Positions 27,097 to 36,739 are shown, counted from the stretch's first letter. The stretch: DNA of 64,000 bases from Helicobacter sp. (GCF_017502485.1 NZ_JAFVUX010000043.1:52689-116688); one strand, 5' to 3'. Translations and numbers: made by a program. The notes: generated by a model from the sequence alone, not told the origin.

Positions 27097-27705
27097 ATGA
27101 ATATTGCATTCTTTGACTTTGATGGCACAATGGCAAAGGGTGATAGCCTACTAGCATTTGTCGCATTTGTGCGTGGCAAAAAAAGACTATATTGGGGACT
27201 TATTTCACGATGCTTTATACTCATTGGATATGCGATAGGGCTTATTAGCAATACCAAAGCCAAGCAAGCAGTAATGCGCTATTTCTTTGCCGATATGAGC
27301 TATAAGGAGTTTTTGCAAGCGTGCGAGCGATTTTGCTCAGAGCTAGAGAGTCGCCTAAAGCCTGCTGCCCTAGCGCGCCTGCAGTGGCATAAAGATCGAG
27401 GCGATATAGTAGTGATGGTAAGTGCTAGCTTTGAAGAATATCTTGCTCCCTTATGCGCTAGGCTTGGTATGGAGTGCATAGGCACAAGGCTCGCGCTAGA
27501 TTCTAGGGTTTGTGATGAGCAAGCGTGCGAAAGTGTGCTAAGTGGAGAGTTTGCCACACCAAACTGCTATGGAGAGCAAAAGGCAGTGCGCATTAAAGCG
27601 CGTTATGATTTAAGTAGCTATGAGGAGATTTACGCCTATGGCGATAGCAAGGGAGATGTGGCAATGCTAGCTCTTGCTACACACGCATTCTATAAGCCAT
27701 TCTAG
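27097..27705 (+). CDS. HAD-IB family hydrolase (phosphoserine-phosphatase-like)
   Basis: A 202-aa cytoplasmic phosphatase. Motif I FFDFDGTMAKGDS carries the nucleophile and acid Asp residues, motif II is VVMVSASFEEYL, and motif III/IV YAYGDSKGDVAML is near the C-terminus. The cap between motifs I and II is the helical C1 type of HAD-IB (SerB-like) enzymes, with the KxxF/RYFF pattern seen in relatives that act on lysophospholipids or phosphoserine. The substrate is not assignable. Confidence 0.82.
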   Translation: MNIAFFDFDGTMAKGDSLLAFVAFVRGKKRLYWGLISRCFILIGYAIGLISNTKAKQAVMRYFFADMSYKEFLQACERFCSELESRLKPAALARLQWHKDRGDIVVMVSASFEEYLAPLCARLGMECIGTRLALDSRVCDEQACESVLSGEFATPNCYGEQKAVRIKARYDLSSYEEIYAYGDSKGDVAMLALATHAFYKPF

Positions 27706-27763
27706 CTACCTGCTTTCTCTAGTGACACTTGTATTTAAAAATATTTATAATCAGAGTAAGTAG

Positions 27764-27788
27764 CGCTAGAATCTACTAGATTCTAGCG
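27764..27788. repeat. Perfect 25-base interrupted palindrome between convergent genes
   Basis: CGCTAGAATCTA (27764-27775), a central C, and TAGATTCTAGCG (27777-27788) form two facing GANTC elements with 12-bp arms. They lie exactly between the ends of the HAD gene (27705) and yceI (27797). It may serve as a bidirectional terminator. Confidence 0.7.
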
Positions 27789-27796
27789 GAGAAGAG

Positions 27797-28360
27797 CTAT
27801 TGGCTATGAGCTTCAAGCTGAATGCGTAGTAGAATCTCATCGCTTACAAGCGCGTCTTTTGTATCCATACCGATTCCAAAGTCCTTGCGGTTTAGCTTGC
27901 CCTCAAGCTTAATAGCGATCGTAAGCTTGTTTTCCTTGCTCATTGGGTTTATTACTGGTCCTTTGATGCTTGCATCAAACACAATTTGCTTGGTAATGTC
28001 TCGAATCGTAACATCTGCAACAAGCTTCTTGCCCTTAAGGGATTTCATCTCAAGTGTAGCTTTTGGAAATTTCGCAGAGTCGAAGAAGTCAGGAGCGTTT
28101 AGGTGCTTATCTCTAGAGTCGTTTTTGGTATCAATTGATGAGATGAGTACTTCACCTTTAAGGGCTTTTAGGTTCTTGGTCTTTTCATCAAAGTCGATTT
28201 CTCCGCTAAAGCGATTAAATGCCCCATCGACATCACTAATCATCATATGGGTAACTTGAAAATTCACCGCAGAATGCGAAGCGTCAATCATATATGGAGC
28301 AGCAAAGCTAGTCGAAAAAGCTAGGGCTACAATAGAGCTAGCAAGTAGGATTTTTTTCAT
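27797..28360 (-). CDS. YceI-family periplasmic lipid-binding protein
   Basis: A 187-aa precursor. ATG 28360 (MKKILLASSIVALAFSTSFA) is used because AAGGACA precedes it and it gives a clean signal peptide; the longer frame to 28519 is not credible. The mature lipocalin-like barrel has the family pattern YMIDASHSAVNFQVTHMMIS, FSGEIDFDEKTK, LNAPDFFDSAKFPKATLEMKS and LNRKDFGI. YceI proteins bind isoprenoids such as quinones. It is divergent from tsaD. Confidence 0.9.
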   Translation of the reverse strand: MKKILLASSIVALAFSTSFAAPYMIDASHSAVNFQVTHMMISDVDGAFNRFSGEIDFDEKTKNLKALKGEVLISSIDTKNDSRDKHLNAPDFFDSAKFPKATLEMKSLKGKKLVADVTIRDITKQIVFDASIKGPVINPMSKENKLTIAIKLEGKLNRKDFGIGMDTKDALVSDEILLRIQLEAHSQ

Positions 28361-28441
28361 AGAAGTGTCCTTGAAATTGTGGATTACACCAGAGGTGCAT
28401 TTAGATTCTAGCGCGCAAATGTTAATGCTGATTGATTTTTG

Positions 28442-28447
28442 TATAAT
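28442..28447 (+). promoter_or_regulatory. -10 box of tsaD
   Basis: TATAAT in TTTTTGTATAATGCG, 33 bases before the tsaD ATG. Confidence 0.5.
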
Positions 28448-28479
28448 GCGGTGTTTTGGAGATATTTCAAGGAGCATTA

Positions 28480-29538
28480 ATGCTACTAAGCATAGAAAGC
28501 AGCTGTGATGATAGCTCAATCGCCCTTACAGAGATAGCAAGTGCTAGATTAGTGTTTCACCATAAAATTTCACAAGATAGTGCGCATAGCGTTTATGGAG
28601 GTGTTGTGCCAGAGATTGCCTCAAGGCTACATACCAAAGGTTTGCCCCAGATTCTAGCTATGGCGCAAGAATTTTTGGGTGATTTTACACGCCTTAAGGC
28701 AGTGGCAATTACCACAGAGCCAGGTCTTTCTGTAAGTCTCATTGAAGGACTAATGATGGCAAAGCTACTTGCTCTACACTTGCATATTCCGCTCATTTCT
28801 ATTAATCATCTAATCGGGCATTTTTACTCACTTTTTATCAATCAGTGCGAAGTAACTTTCCCTATGAGTGTTTTGCTTGTATCTGGCGGACATACGCAAA
28901 TTATTGAAGCGCAAAATGCACAAAGATTTTGTGTTATTGCTCAGAGTTTAGATGATAGTTTTGGTGAGAGCTTTGATAAAGTAGCCAAAATGCTTTCCCT
29001 TGGCTATCCGGGCGGACCTATCATAGAATCCTACGCGTCCAAGCTCTCGCCCACTACTAAGATTCACTCTCTGCCACTTCCGCTAAAGGATAGGCACGGC
29101 TTTAGTTTCTCTGGACTCAAAAATGCCACTAGATTACTCATAGAATCCCTACGCGCACAAAAAGATCACAGCCTAGATTCTCATTTAAGTGAGAGTGATA
29201 AGGCGTTAGTATGTGCGTCATTCCAGCAAGCAGCCATAGCCCATATCACCAATCAAGTAGAAAAATACCTAAAGCATAAAAAACACCCAAAAATCCGCCA
29301 TTTTGCCATCGTAGGCGGAGCAAGTAGTAACGCAGTCTTGCGCGCAGAAATAGCACGCCTTTGCATGCATTTTGAGCTTAGCTTACACTTAGCACCGCTA
29401 GAATTTTGCACCGATAATGCTGCGATGATAGGACGCGCAGCAATCCCAGAGTGGGAGATGGGGCGCTTTGCTGATGTTATAGCCCAAGAAGTAAGCCCGC
29501 GCAGTAGCACAGAGTATCTACAAGCTACCGATATATAG
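28480..29538 (+). CDS. tsaD: tRNA N6-adenosine threonylcarbamoyltransferase
   Basis: A 352-aa ASKHA-fold enzyme (formerly Gcp/YgjD) that transfers threonylcarbamoyl to A37 of tRNAs reading ANN codons. ATG 28480 (MLLSIESSCDDSSIAL) is the right start, preceded by AAGGAG. Metal-binding His residues are in SINHLIGHFYS; SGGHTQII, the GYPGGP loop and FSGLKNATR are conserved. It feeds the TcdA enzyme encoded at 14.5 kb; a short TsaB-like protein is at 59.5 kb. Confidence 0.95.
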   Translation: MLLSIESSCDDSSIALTEIASARLVFHHKISQDSAHSVYGGVVPEIASRLHTKGLPQILAMAQEFLGDFTRLKAVAITTEPGLSVSLIEGLMMAKLLALHLHIPLISINHLIGHFYSLFINQCEVTFPMSVLLVSGGHTQIIEAQNAQRFCVIAQSLDDSFGESFDKVAKMLSLGYPGGPIIESYASKLSPTTKIHSLPLPLKDRHGFSFSGLKNATRLLIESLRAQKDHSLDSHLSESDKALVCASFQQAAIAHITNQVEKYLKHKKHPKIRHFAIVGGASSNAVLRAEIARLCMHFELSLHLAPLEFCTDNAAMIGRAAIPEWEMGRFADVIAQEVSPRSSTEYLQATDI

Positions 29539-29613
29539 CTGTTGCTTTACACTCGATCTAGCAAGTATATTGTCACAAACCACACTTTTAGCTACTTTTG
29601 CTTATAAATAGAT

Positions 29614-29619
29614 TATAAT
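29614..29619 (+). promoter_or_regulatory. -10 box of the frdCAB operon
   Basis: TATAAT in TAGATTATAATTAC, 47 bases before frdC; AAGGAG lies at about 29655. Confidence 0.5.
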
Positions 29620-29665
29620 TACTCACTACCCTAAGAATCTAGGGAGAACACACTAAGGAGATTCA

Positions 29666-30436
29666 ATGCAAGAAGACAAGATCATTGAAAGTTACACAGG
29701 TGTAACAAAGGAGAGAAAAAAGAGCAAAATGCCTGCTAGATTAGACTTCTGGCAGAGTGCGACAGGGCTTTTCCTAGCGTTATTTATGCTTGCGCATTTG
29801 CTGTTTGTATCAAGCATTTTGATCAGCAAAGAGGCGATGTTTATGGTAACGACATTTTTTGAAGGAAGCTTTATTTTCGGTGATGAGGGCGAGCCAATGC
29901 TTGTATCCATTGTCGCTGCTGTGGTTATCGTCGCTTTTGTGGCGCACGCATTTTTAGCACTGCGCAAGTTTCCGGTCAATTATCGTCAATTCATCGCACT
30001 AAAAACGCATAAAAAGCTAATGAAACACGGCGATACAAGTTTATGGGCGATACAAGCTGCCACGGGCTTTGCGATGTTTTTCCTAGCTATGCCCCATCTT
30101 TTTACTAATCTTGCACAGCCAGAGCACATTGGACCACTTGCTTCATCATTTCGCTTTGTGCATCAGCATTATTGGTTGCTTTACATATTCTTGCTATTTG
30201 CTGTGGAGTTACACGGATCTATCGGTCTCTACCGACTATGTATCAAATGGGGTTGGTTTGAAAAGCTTGGCATACAAAATCTTCGTCGCGTTAAGTGGTT
30301 ATTATCAGTGTTTTGTATCGTGCTTGGACTTTGCTCCTATGCTGCATATATCGAAATCGGTCGAGGACTTGATGCAAGCAAAGGGATAGGGCATTATCGT
30401 GCAGTTGATGTAGCCACAAAAGGAAAAGGAGAGTAG
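29666..30436 (+). CDS. frdC: Fumarate reductase cytochrome b subunit
   Basis: A 256-aa five-helix dihaem cytochrome b that anchors quinol:fumarate reductase in the inner membrane and passes electrons from menaquinol to FrdB. It resembles the Wolinella/Helicobacter type: FWQSATGLFLALFMLAHLLFVS (first haem His), ATGFAMFFLAMPHLF and LLFAVELHGSIGLYR. It is the first gene of frdCAB; its TAG stop abuts the frdA ATG with no gap. Confidence 0.95.
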   Translation: MQEDKIIESYTGVTKERKKSKMPARLDFWQSATGLFLALFMLAHLLFVSSILISKEAMFMVTTFFEGSFIFGDEGEPMLVSIVAAVVIVAFVAHAFLALRKFPVNYRQFIALKTHKKLMKHGDTSLWAIQAATGFAMFFLAMPHLFTNLAQPEHIGPLASSFRFVHQHYWLLYIFLLFAVELHGSIGLYRLCIKWGWFEKLGIQNLRRVKWLLSVFCIVLGLCSYAAYIEIGRGLDASKGIGHYRAVDVATKGKGE

Positions 30437-32407
30437 ATGAAAGTAGTATATTCAGATGCATTGATTATCGGCGGTGGTTTGGCAGGGCTTCGCGCCTCTA
30501 TTGCAGCACGACAAAAGGGTTTAAACACAATTGTGCTTTCACTTGTGCCTGTTAAGCGTAGCCACTCTGCAGCAGCACAAGGTGGTATGCAGGCAAGTCT
30601 TGGAAACTCTAAAATGAGTGATGGTGATAACGAAGACTTACACTTCGCTGACACAGTCAAAGGAAGCGATTGGGGCTGTGATCAAAAGGTAGCGAGAATG
30701 TTTGTTACCACTGCGCCTAAGGCGATTAGGGAGCTTGCTGCTTGGGGTGTAGCTTGGACTAGAATCCAAAAGGGTGATCGCACCGCTGTCATCAACGCGC
30801 AAAAAACTACCATCACAGAAGAAGACTTTCGCCACGGCTATATCCATTCTCGCGACTTTGGTGGGACGAAAAAGTGGCGCACTTGTTACACCGCTGATGC
30901 GACAGGGCACTCTATGCTCTATGCAGTAGCAAATGAAGCATATAAACACGGCGTAGATATACAAGATCGCAAAGAAGCATTACGGCTAATCCACAAAGAT
31001 GGCATTTGCTATGGAGCTGTTGTACGCGATCTTATTACAGGTGAGCTTGCTGCCTATGTTGCTAAAGGTACGCTTATTGCCACAGGCGGTTATGGTAGAA
31101 TTTATAAAAATACCACAAATGCTGTAATTTGCGAGGGTATTGGACTTGCCATTGCAATGGAAACAGGTGTGGCAAAGCTTGGCAATATGGAAGCAGTGCA
31201 GTTCCACCCAACTCCACTCTTCCCTAGTGGAATCCTACTTACTGAAGGTTGCCGCGGAGATGGTGGGATTTTGCGCGATGTAGATGGCTATCGCTTTATG
31301 CCTGATTATGAGCCAGAGAAAAAGGAGCTTGCTAGTCGCGATGTTGTCTCTCGCCGTATGATTCAAAGGATTAGAGAAGGTAAAGGTGTGAAGTCTGCTT
31401 ATGGTGAGCATTTATGGCTTGATATTTCAATTCTTGGGCGCGAGCATATTGAGCGAAATCTGCGTGATGTGCAAGAGATCTGTCAAGTATTTGCAGGGAT
31501 TGATCCAGCAGAAAAATGGGCGCCGGTAAAACCTATGCAGCACTACTCTATGGGTGGCATCCGCACAAACTATCAAGGGCACACCGCGCTTGCAGGGCTT
31601 TTTGCCGCAGGTGAAGCAGCGTGCTGGGATATGCATGGCTTCAACCGCTTAGGTGGAAACTCTGTGAGCGAGGCGGTTGTCAGTGGTATGATTATTGGAG
31701 ATTATTTTGCACAGCATTGTGAGCAAGCGAAAATGGATATACAAACTTCAGTGATTGAGCAGTTTGTTGCCAAAGAGCAAGCCTACTTAGAATCACTCAT
31801 CAATAACAGCGGACACGAAAATGTCTATGAGCTTAAAAACGCAATGAAAGATATTATGGAAGAAGATGTAGGGATTTTCCGTGATGGCAAGGGGCTACAA
31901 GATGCTGTTGCTCGCTTGGAAGAAATCTACAAACGCAGCAAAAATATTGGCATCAAAAATAAAAAGCTCCATAACAACCCAGAGCTAGAAGATGCATACC
32001 GCGTGCCTAAGATGATTAAGCTAGCACTTTGCGTCGCTCTTGGAGCCCTTAACCGTACAGAATCTAGGGGCGCACATACACGCGAAGACTATCCAAAACG
32101 CGATGATGAGAAATGGCTCAAGCGTACGCTTACTTCGTGGGAGAGCGATATGCAAACATTACCCACACTCTCCTATGAAGACCTAGATATTATGTCTATG
32201 GAAATCGCACCCGGATTCCGCGGATATGGGGCTAAAGGTATGATCATCGAGAATCCACTCTCTGCTAAACGCCAAGCTGAGATTGACAAAATCACACAGG
32301 AAGTGCAAGCGCGTGGTGGCGATCGCTACGAGTTGCAGCAAGCTCTTATGGACTTTGACCTACAGCCTAAGTATAAAGAGAAAAACCAACGACTAGGAGA
32401 CAAATAA
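30437..32407 (+). CDS. frdA: Fumarate reductase flavoprotein subunit
   Basis: A 656-aa catalytic subunit with covalent FAD. The N-terminal dinucleotide fold [16 protein letters not shown], the [14 protein letters not shown] segment (FAD-attachment His), [18 protein letters not shown] active-site region, [13 protein letters not shown] and [12 protein letters not shown] are all in place. It reduces fumarate to succinate during anaerobic respiration. Its stop overlaps the frdB start by one base (TAATG). Confidence 0.97.
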   Translation: MKVVYSDALIIGGGLAGLRASIAARQKGLNTIVLSLVPVKRSHSAAAQGGMQASLGNSKMSDGDNEDLHFADTVKGSDWGCDQKVARMFVTTAPKAIRELAAWGVAWTRIQKGDRTAVINAQKTTITEEDFRHGYIHSRDFGGTKKWRTCYTADATGHSMLYAVANEAYKHGVDIQDRKEALRLIHKDGICYGAVVRDLITGELAAYVAKGTLIATGGYGRIYKNTTNAVICEGIGLAIAMETGVAKLGNMEAVQFHPTPLFPSGILLTEGCRGDGGILRDVDGYRFMPDYEPEKKELASRDVVSRRMIQRIREGKGVKSAYGEHLWLDISILGREHIERNLRDVQEICQVFAGIDPAEKWAPVKPMQHYSMGGIRTNYQGHTALAGLFAAGEAACWDMHGFNRLGGNSVSEAVVSGMIIGDYFAQHCEQAKMDIQTSVIEQFVAKEQAYLESLINNSGHENVYELKNAMKDIMEEDVGIFRDGKGLQDAVARLEEIYKRSKNIGIKNKKLHNNPELEDAYRVPKMIKLALCVALGALNRTESRGAHTREDYPKRDDEKWLKRTLTSWESDMQTLPTLSYEDLDIMSMEIAPGFRGYGAKGMIIENPLSAKRQAEIDKITQEVQARGGDRYELQQALMDFDLQPKYKEKNQRLGDK

Positions 32408-33138
32408 TGGAAGCACAAGGAAGAACACTCACCATCCGCGCCTTGAAGTTTGACCCACATAGTGCGGTGTCTAAGCCACATTTCGCGGAATACAAAATCC
32501 AAGAAACAGATTCTATGACGATTTTTATCGCGCTAAATCTTATCCGAGAGAATCAGGACCCAGACCTAAGCTTTGACTTCGTCTGCCGTGCTGGGATTTG
32601 CGGTAGCTGCTCAATGATGATCAATGGTCGTCCAAGGCTTGCTTGTCGCACACTTACCAAGGACTTCCCGGAGACAATCACGCTTATGCCATTGCCCGCT
32701 TTTAAGCTCATCAAAGATTTGAGTGTGAATACAGGTGAGTGGTTTGCCGGTATGACTAAGCGCGTGGAGAGTTGGGTGCATAGTAATGAAGAAACAGATA
32801 TTTCCAAGCTTGAAAAGCCCATCGACCCACAAGAAGCGCAAGATGTTTTCGAGCTGGATCGTTGCATTGAGTGTGGGTGTTGTATAGCAAGCTGTGCGAC
32901 TAAACTTATGCGTGAGGATTTTATCGGTGCAGCCGGTATGAATAGAATTGTACGCTTTATGATCGATTCTCATGACAAGCGCACAAATGAAGACTTCTAT
33001 GAGCTAGTGGGCAATGATGATGGCGTGTTTGGCTGTATGAGCCTTATTGCTTGCCACGATACCTGTCCTAAAAATCTTCCACTTCAAAGTAAAATTGCCT
33101 ATCTACGCCGTAAAATGGTAGCTGTAGGCGCGAAGTAA
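32407..33138 (+). CDS. frdB: Fumarate reductase iron-sulfur subunit
   Basis: A 243-aa electron-transfer subunit. The plant-ferredoxin-type [2Fe-2S] ligands appear in [23 protein letters not shown]. The bacterial-type clusters appear in [13 protein letters not shown] and [15 protein letters not shown]. It is translationally coupled to frdA and followed by a weak hairpin. Confidence 0.96.
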   Translation: MEAQGRTLTIRALKFDPHSAVSKPHFAEYKIQETDSMTIFIALNLIRENQDPDLSFDFVCRAGICGSCSMMINGRPRLACRTLTKDFPETITLMPLPAFKLIKDLSVNTGEWFAGMTKRVESWVHSNEETDISKLEKPIDPQEAQDVFELDRCIECGCCIASCATKLMREDFIGAAGMNRIVRFMIDSHDKRTNEDFYELVGNDDGVFGCMSLIACHDTCPKNLPLQSKIAYLRRKMVAVGAK

Positions 33139-33145
33139 TTCTCTG

Positions 33146-33164
33146 CCTTTGCTTCGTGCAAAGG
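33146..33164 (+). terminator. Hairpin after frdB
   Basis: CCTTTGC and GCAAAGG (7-bp stem, 5-base loop TTCGT) begin eight bases after the frdB stop. No T-run follows, so it may be an mRNA-stabilising stem or a weak terminator. Confidence 0.45.
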
Positions 33165-33347
33165 TGCTCCACTACAACCTTACTTAGATTTCTGTCCTAC
33201 TGTATTATATATGGAGTCAGCTTTAGCAAATACAATATTTAGTATTTTTATGTGATTAGAATCTACTTTTTGCGTATTTGTGTAGATTGCCTTGTCTATG
33301 CCTTGTATGGCAGGGGAAGCTAGAATCTAGTTTGTCAAAAGTGGATT

Positions 33348-35255
33348 CTAGCTTTTTGCTAGGGCGAGATCTTGTTTGCTCCACTTTTCAAGGGCTTTTT
33401 GCGTTGTGTGGATCACACAGTCAATCCCACCAGCAAGAGAGAAAAGCCAATATTTATGGTAATAGAGCCATTGTAGTTGCTTAGCTTTCATCTCTTCTTC
33501 ATTGGCAGTATAAAGTACGAGTACTTTAGCGATATCTAGCTCTTGATGGAAGATATAGGATTGTATAGCGTCCATAAAATAGCTAGTAAATTTTCGATCA
33601 TTAAAGAGCTGTTTAATGCTATCGATTCTATCGCTTAGGTTATCGAGTTTGGTGAAGTTGATTTTCTCAAGTTTATTTTGAGTATTTAGCTTTTCTACAT
33701 ACTCTAGCTCTTTGGCAAGCTGCAAGAATACGCGCTCAATTTTGCGTTTTTGTGCGCTGCCATATTTGATGATGTCTTGCGCTTTTTTGTAAGCTTTTTT
33801 GATGTGTTTTTCACTTTGTTTAGGGGGGACTTGCGGGAGAGAGATTGGGGATTTTTTCTGCGCTTTTTGCACGATAGATTCTACTATTTGTTTAAAAGGC
33901 AGCTCCTTTGTGCCTACAATGCGTGCGCCACCCTCTGTAGCATTGATAACTTCCATATTAGGCGATGTTCTAGCAATGTCTTTTTCAAAAAAGTGTAAAA
34001 ATAGCTTCCAAATCTTGCTTGTCTCTATCTCGCCTTCTCCACCATAGCGCGGGACAAATATGCCCTCTTTTTTGTATTGGACTTCTTGTGTGCCATAAAT
34101 GGCATCTTTAGAATGCGAGCTACCATCATCGCCAAAAGCCAAATCTTGCCCGATAAATATGCATTGTTTAAATTGTGCCAGCATCGCTAGCTCATATGCC
34201 ATATTTGCTGCACTCATTCCTACACCTAAATACCCATAATCATCAAAACCAAAGAGACTTGTATAGCCAAAAGGGCGGAAGCTAAACTGCACACTCGACC
34301 CCTTTAGTGCTAGCTTAGTTTGCTTATGTACGATTGAAGTAAGTGCGAAAATCACGCCTTTTTGCGCTTGCTTAGGTGTATCGGTGTAGAATTTGGCACT
34401 CTCTTGCACACGCTCCAAACTTAGGACAATATCTGGCTTAATACCGTGCTTTGTTAGGATTGGGAAGCTGGCATCTACACAGAGTAGCACCGCATAGGGG
34501 GCGACTTGCTTTAGTAAGGGCAGCTGCTTATGTAAGCTAGGACCTGTGGAGATGATAATCGCGCTATTTCTATCCTTTAGGGCTAGCACGAGATCTTTTA
34601 GGCTTGGAGTGCGCAAGGCATCTGGGAGATTGACGATATGGTTATAAATCCCTATGACAGAATCTTTAGCATCATTGCCTACACTAACGACTGCTTGCTC
34701 AATCGCTTTAATAAAATAGCCATTTATGCGCAAAATATCATCGTGATAGCTTTCATAATATGGGCAAGTCACGAGCAAGTCATAAGTCTTTACAAACACA
34801 CGCGAATATTTATTGCTATCAAAGAGAGAATCCACCCCCATATAGCCGATTTGCTTTGTGTAGATAATCACTAGCTCCTTATTGGCGAGCTCCTTAGAAA
34901 AATCAAGTAAATTTAGTACGATAAAAATAATCTCAAGCTCTGGCTCAAAGACCACTATGCGCTGTCTTTGTGGATTAAATAGCAAGCGTATAAGCACGCC
35001 ACTACCCAAGCCATAGAGATATAAAAATGGATAGTAAGAATAGTTATTGAGCTGAGAGTTTCTCTCCATAATCTCATCAATAGGCCTTGTAAGATAGAGA
35101 GCTTTGGTATTTTTGGTATCGATGATATTGTAATTAACTGGATCACTATCCATAAAGACCTCGTAGTTTTGATTAGGGGCAAAAGATTTTAGTGCTAGAT
35201 AAAGCAGGGGGTCTACTTTAGATAGGGCGACTAGATTGGTATCAAAATGCGACAT
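33348..35255 (-). CDS. Motility accessory factor (Maf, DUF115/MptE-like)
   Basis: A 635-aa cytoplasmic protein. The central DUF115 domain shows AIIISTGPSLHKQLPLLKQ, LLCVDASFPILTKHGIKPDIVLSLER and CIFIGQDLAFGDDGSSHSKDA, the Maf pattern. Maf proteins attach pseudaminic or legionaminic acid to flagellin in Campylobacter, Helicobacter and Aeromonas. The C-terminal 150 residues are helical and Lys-rich. It sits next to the phase-variable FkbM methyltransferase on the same strand, which may act on the same glycan. Confidence 0.85.
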   Translation of the reverse strand: MSHFDTNLVALSKVDPLLYLALKSFAPNQNYEVFMDSDPVNYNIIDTKNTKALYLTRPIDEIMERNSQLNNYSYYPFLYLYGLGSGVLIRLLFNPQRQRIVVFEPELEIIFIVLNLLDFSKELANKELVIIYTKQIGYMGVDSLFDSNKYSRVFVKTYDLLVTCPYYESYHDDILRINGYFIKAIEQAVVSVGNDAKDSVIGIYNHIVNLPDALRTPSLKDLVLALKDRNSAIIISTGPSLHKQLPLLKQVAPYAVLLCVDASFPILTKHGIKPDIVLSLERVQESAKFYTDTPKQAQKGVIFALTSIVHKQTKLALKGSSVQFSFRPFGYTSLFGFDDYGYLGVGMSAANMAYELAMLAQFKQCIFIGQDLAFGDDGSSHSKDAIYGTQEVQYKKEGIFVPRYGGEGEIETSKIWKLFLHFFEKDIARTSPNMEVINATEGGARIVGTKELPFKQIVESIVQKAQKKSPISLPQVPPKQSEKHIKKAYKKAQDIIKYGSAQKRKIERVFLQLAKELEYVEKLNTQNKLEKINFTKLDNLSDRIDSIKQLFNDRKFTSYFMDAIQSYIFHQELDIAKVLVLYTANEEEMKAKQLQWLYYHKYWLFSLAGGIDCVIHTTQKALEKWSKQDLALAKS

Positions 35256-35316
35256 AGGACTCCTTTATCAATGTTTGCTTAAAATCATTGTAGCATTTGT
35301 CACCCTTTAAGCAATT

Positions 35317-36333
35317 TTAAATCCACTCCCTAGCCTGTGTGTTTTGCTTGGTGTAGAGTTGCAAATATTCTTGCAGGTTAAAGGCACTTTGGCTTGGGAT
35401 TGCTAGCACATCGTAGTAGTAGATTTGGCTAGAGTCTTTTGTATAATCCATAAGCAAGGCTAGATTCTGCTTGTCGTCACTTGGTAAAGTACAAAGCAGT
35501 GTGCCAAAGTTATCAAAAATTGCAAGTTTCAAATAGCCTAGTTCTCTAAGAAGCGTAAAAATCGATAAAGGAGATTCTGCTTGCTCGAGCAAATGTGTGT
35601 AGCTCCACTCAAAGTAAATGATTGGCGCATAAGTTTTGATTGTAGCTATCGCACCACGAAGCACCTTAAAATCAAAGCCATCGGTATCGATTTTGATGAA
35701 ATTTGGAGAGAAGCTGGACTTTTGGATTATGGTATCTAGTGTATAAATGGGTGATTGGCTAGAGCTGGCAATGAGCTTACCACTACCATCTTGCAAGCTC
35801 ATTGCATAATTCTCACAGGAGTCTTTATCCCCTAAAAAAGTCGTGCAAATATGGAAGAGTTTATAGTCCCCCCCCCCCCAATCACTAGTTGTCCAAGTTA
35901 TCATACACTCTAGATTTTGTGCGCTTGTGTGCTGGCAAAGTGGGCGAGAGAGATTTGCGCGGAGATTGGTAGGGATAAGATCGGCGTAAGTTTGCTCACC
36001 TTCTATAAGCAGATAGGAAGCACCATCCACTTGAGAAAATATCGCCGTATCACCAATATTTGCGCCTACATCAACCATAGCAAGCCTGCCATCTTTAGCG
36101 CAAATATATTGCGCGAGAGTTTGTAGGCGCATATCGTAAAATGGATAGAGCTTTTGATTAAGAAAAATTGTGTGGGAAGAGGGCATAGTAAGTGTATAGC
36201 CCCTAAAAGTGGTGGTAATAAGCGGATCACAAAGCCGCAGCAAAACCCTGCGTAAGCGCAGCAAGATTCTGTAATAAAGCTTGCTTGATGTGGCTAAAGC
36301 CTGCTGGTAGAGAAACTGACTTAAAAACTTCAT
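35317..36333 (-). CDS. FkbM-family methyltransferase with internal G12 tract
   Basis: A 338-aa protein. ATG 36333 (MKFLSQFLYQQALATSS) follows AAGGAGTCTTT and is preferred to the upstream 36393. The SAM-binding motif is MVDVGANIGDTAIF; FIKIDTDGFDFKVLRGAIATI and the IYFEWSY segment are typical of FkbM methyltransferases, which often O-methylate sugars of surface glycans. A run of twelve G codes WGGGD near residue 154; at this length the frame is open (ON). It is probably co-transcribed with maf, 60 bases downstream. Confidence 0.85.
   Translation of the reverse strand: MKFLSQFLYQQALATSSKLYYRILLRLRRVLLRLCDPLITTTFRGYTLTMPSSHTIFLNQKLYPFYDMRLQTLAQYICAKDGRLAMVDVGANIGDTAIFSQVDGASYLLIEGEQTYADLIPTNLRANLSRPLCQHTSAQNLECMITWTTSDWGGGDYKLFHICTTFLGDKDSCENYAMSLQDGSGKLIASSSQSPIYTLDTIIQKSSFSPNFIKIDTDGFDFKVLRGAIATIKTYAPIIYFEWSYTHLLEQAESPLSIFTLLRELGYLKLAIFDNFGTLLCTLPSDDKQNLALLMDYTKDSSQIYYYDVLAIPSQSAFNLQEYLQLYTKQNTQAREWI
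35868..35879. repeat. Homopolymer C12 (G12 in the coding strand), candidate phase-variation tract
   Basis: Twelve identical bases inside the FkbM methyltransferase gene. Tracts of G8 or longer are the standard contingency element of Campylobacter and Helicobacter surface-glycan genes. A gain or loss of one or two bases would truncate the enzyme. Confidence 0.8.
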
Positions 36334-36406
36334 AAAGACTCCTTGTATTAAGTTCAAGCACGAATGGCGTGCTAGCGATTGTAACACAAGCATAGAGTAA
36401 AAGTGC

Positions 36407-36412
36407 TATAAT
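36407..36412 (+). promoter_or_regulatory. -10 box of feoA with adjacent AT-rich possible Fur site
   Basis: TATAAT lies 30 bases before the feoA ATG. The following TAATAATATACATTATCATTA has a partial match to a Fur box (first half exact, second half weak). Fur control is plausible but not shown by the sequence. Confidence 0.4.
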
Positions 36413-36441
36413 AATATACATTATCATTAATAAGGATAGAA

Positions 36442-36687
36442 ATGAAGCTTGATACCTGTGAGTATAATCGTAGCTACAAAGTTACAGCAATCAATTTAGA
36501 AGACATCGTGGCAAGAGAGCGTCTAGCATCGCTTGGGATTGTTATTGGAGCGGGCATTACAAGCCTACAAACTTCAGCTAAGAAAGCAACAATCTCTGTG
36601 CAAGTGCATCAAACAATCATCGCCTTGCGTAGTGAAGAAGCAAGGTGGATAGAAGTCGAGCCTATTGTAGATTCTACCAGAATCTAG
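36442..36687 (+). CDS. feoA: FeoA-domain protein
   Basis: An 81-aa SH3-like protein. The pattern YKVTAINLEDIVARERLASLGIVIGAGI (leading to a turn and KKATISVQVHQTIIALRSEEARWIEVEP) is the FeoA domain, a cytoplasmic accessory of the ferrous-iron transporter FeoB. feoB is not in the window. The gene's last codons and its TAG stop are made by a facing pair of GANTC elements (36668-36686). The assignment rests on pattern only. Confidence 0.75.
   Translation: MKLDTCEYNRSYKVTAINLEDIVARERLASLGIVIGAGITSLQTSAKKATISVQVHQTIIALRSEEARWIEVEPIVDSTRI
36668..36686. repeat. Facing pair of GANTC elements at the feoA stop (8-bp arms)
   Basis: TAGATTCT (36668-36675) and AGAATCTA (36679-36686), loop ACC. The second arm overlaps the stop codon. 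Confidence 0.6.
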
Positions 36688-36739
36688 TCGCACTTTAAGT
36701 CCATTTATACCATTATCTAAATCGTTTGGAAGGATTTTA

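Noticed and set aside
28361..28519. N-terminal extension of YceI
   Set aside because: Would overlap tsaD and its promoter; ATG 28360 has a ribosome site and a clean signal peptide.
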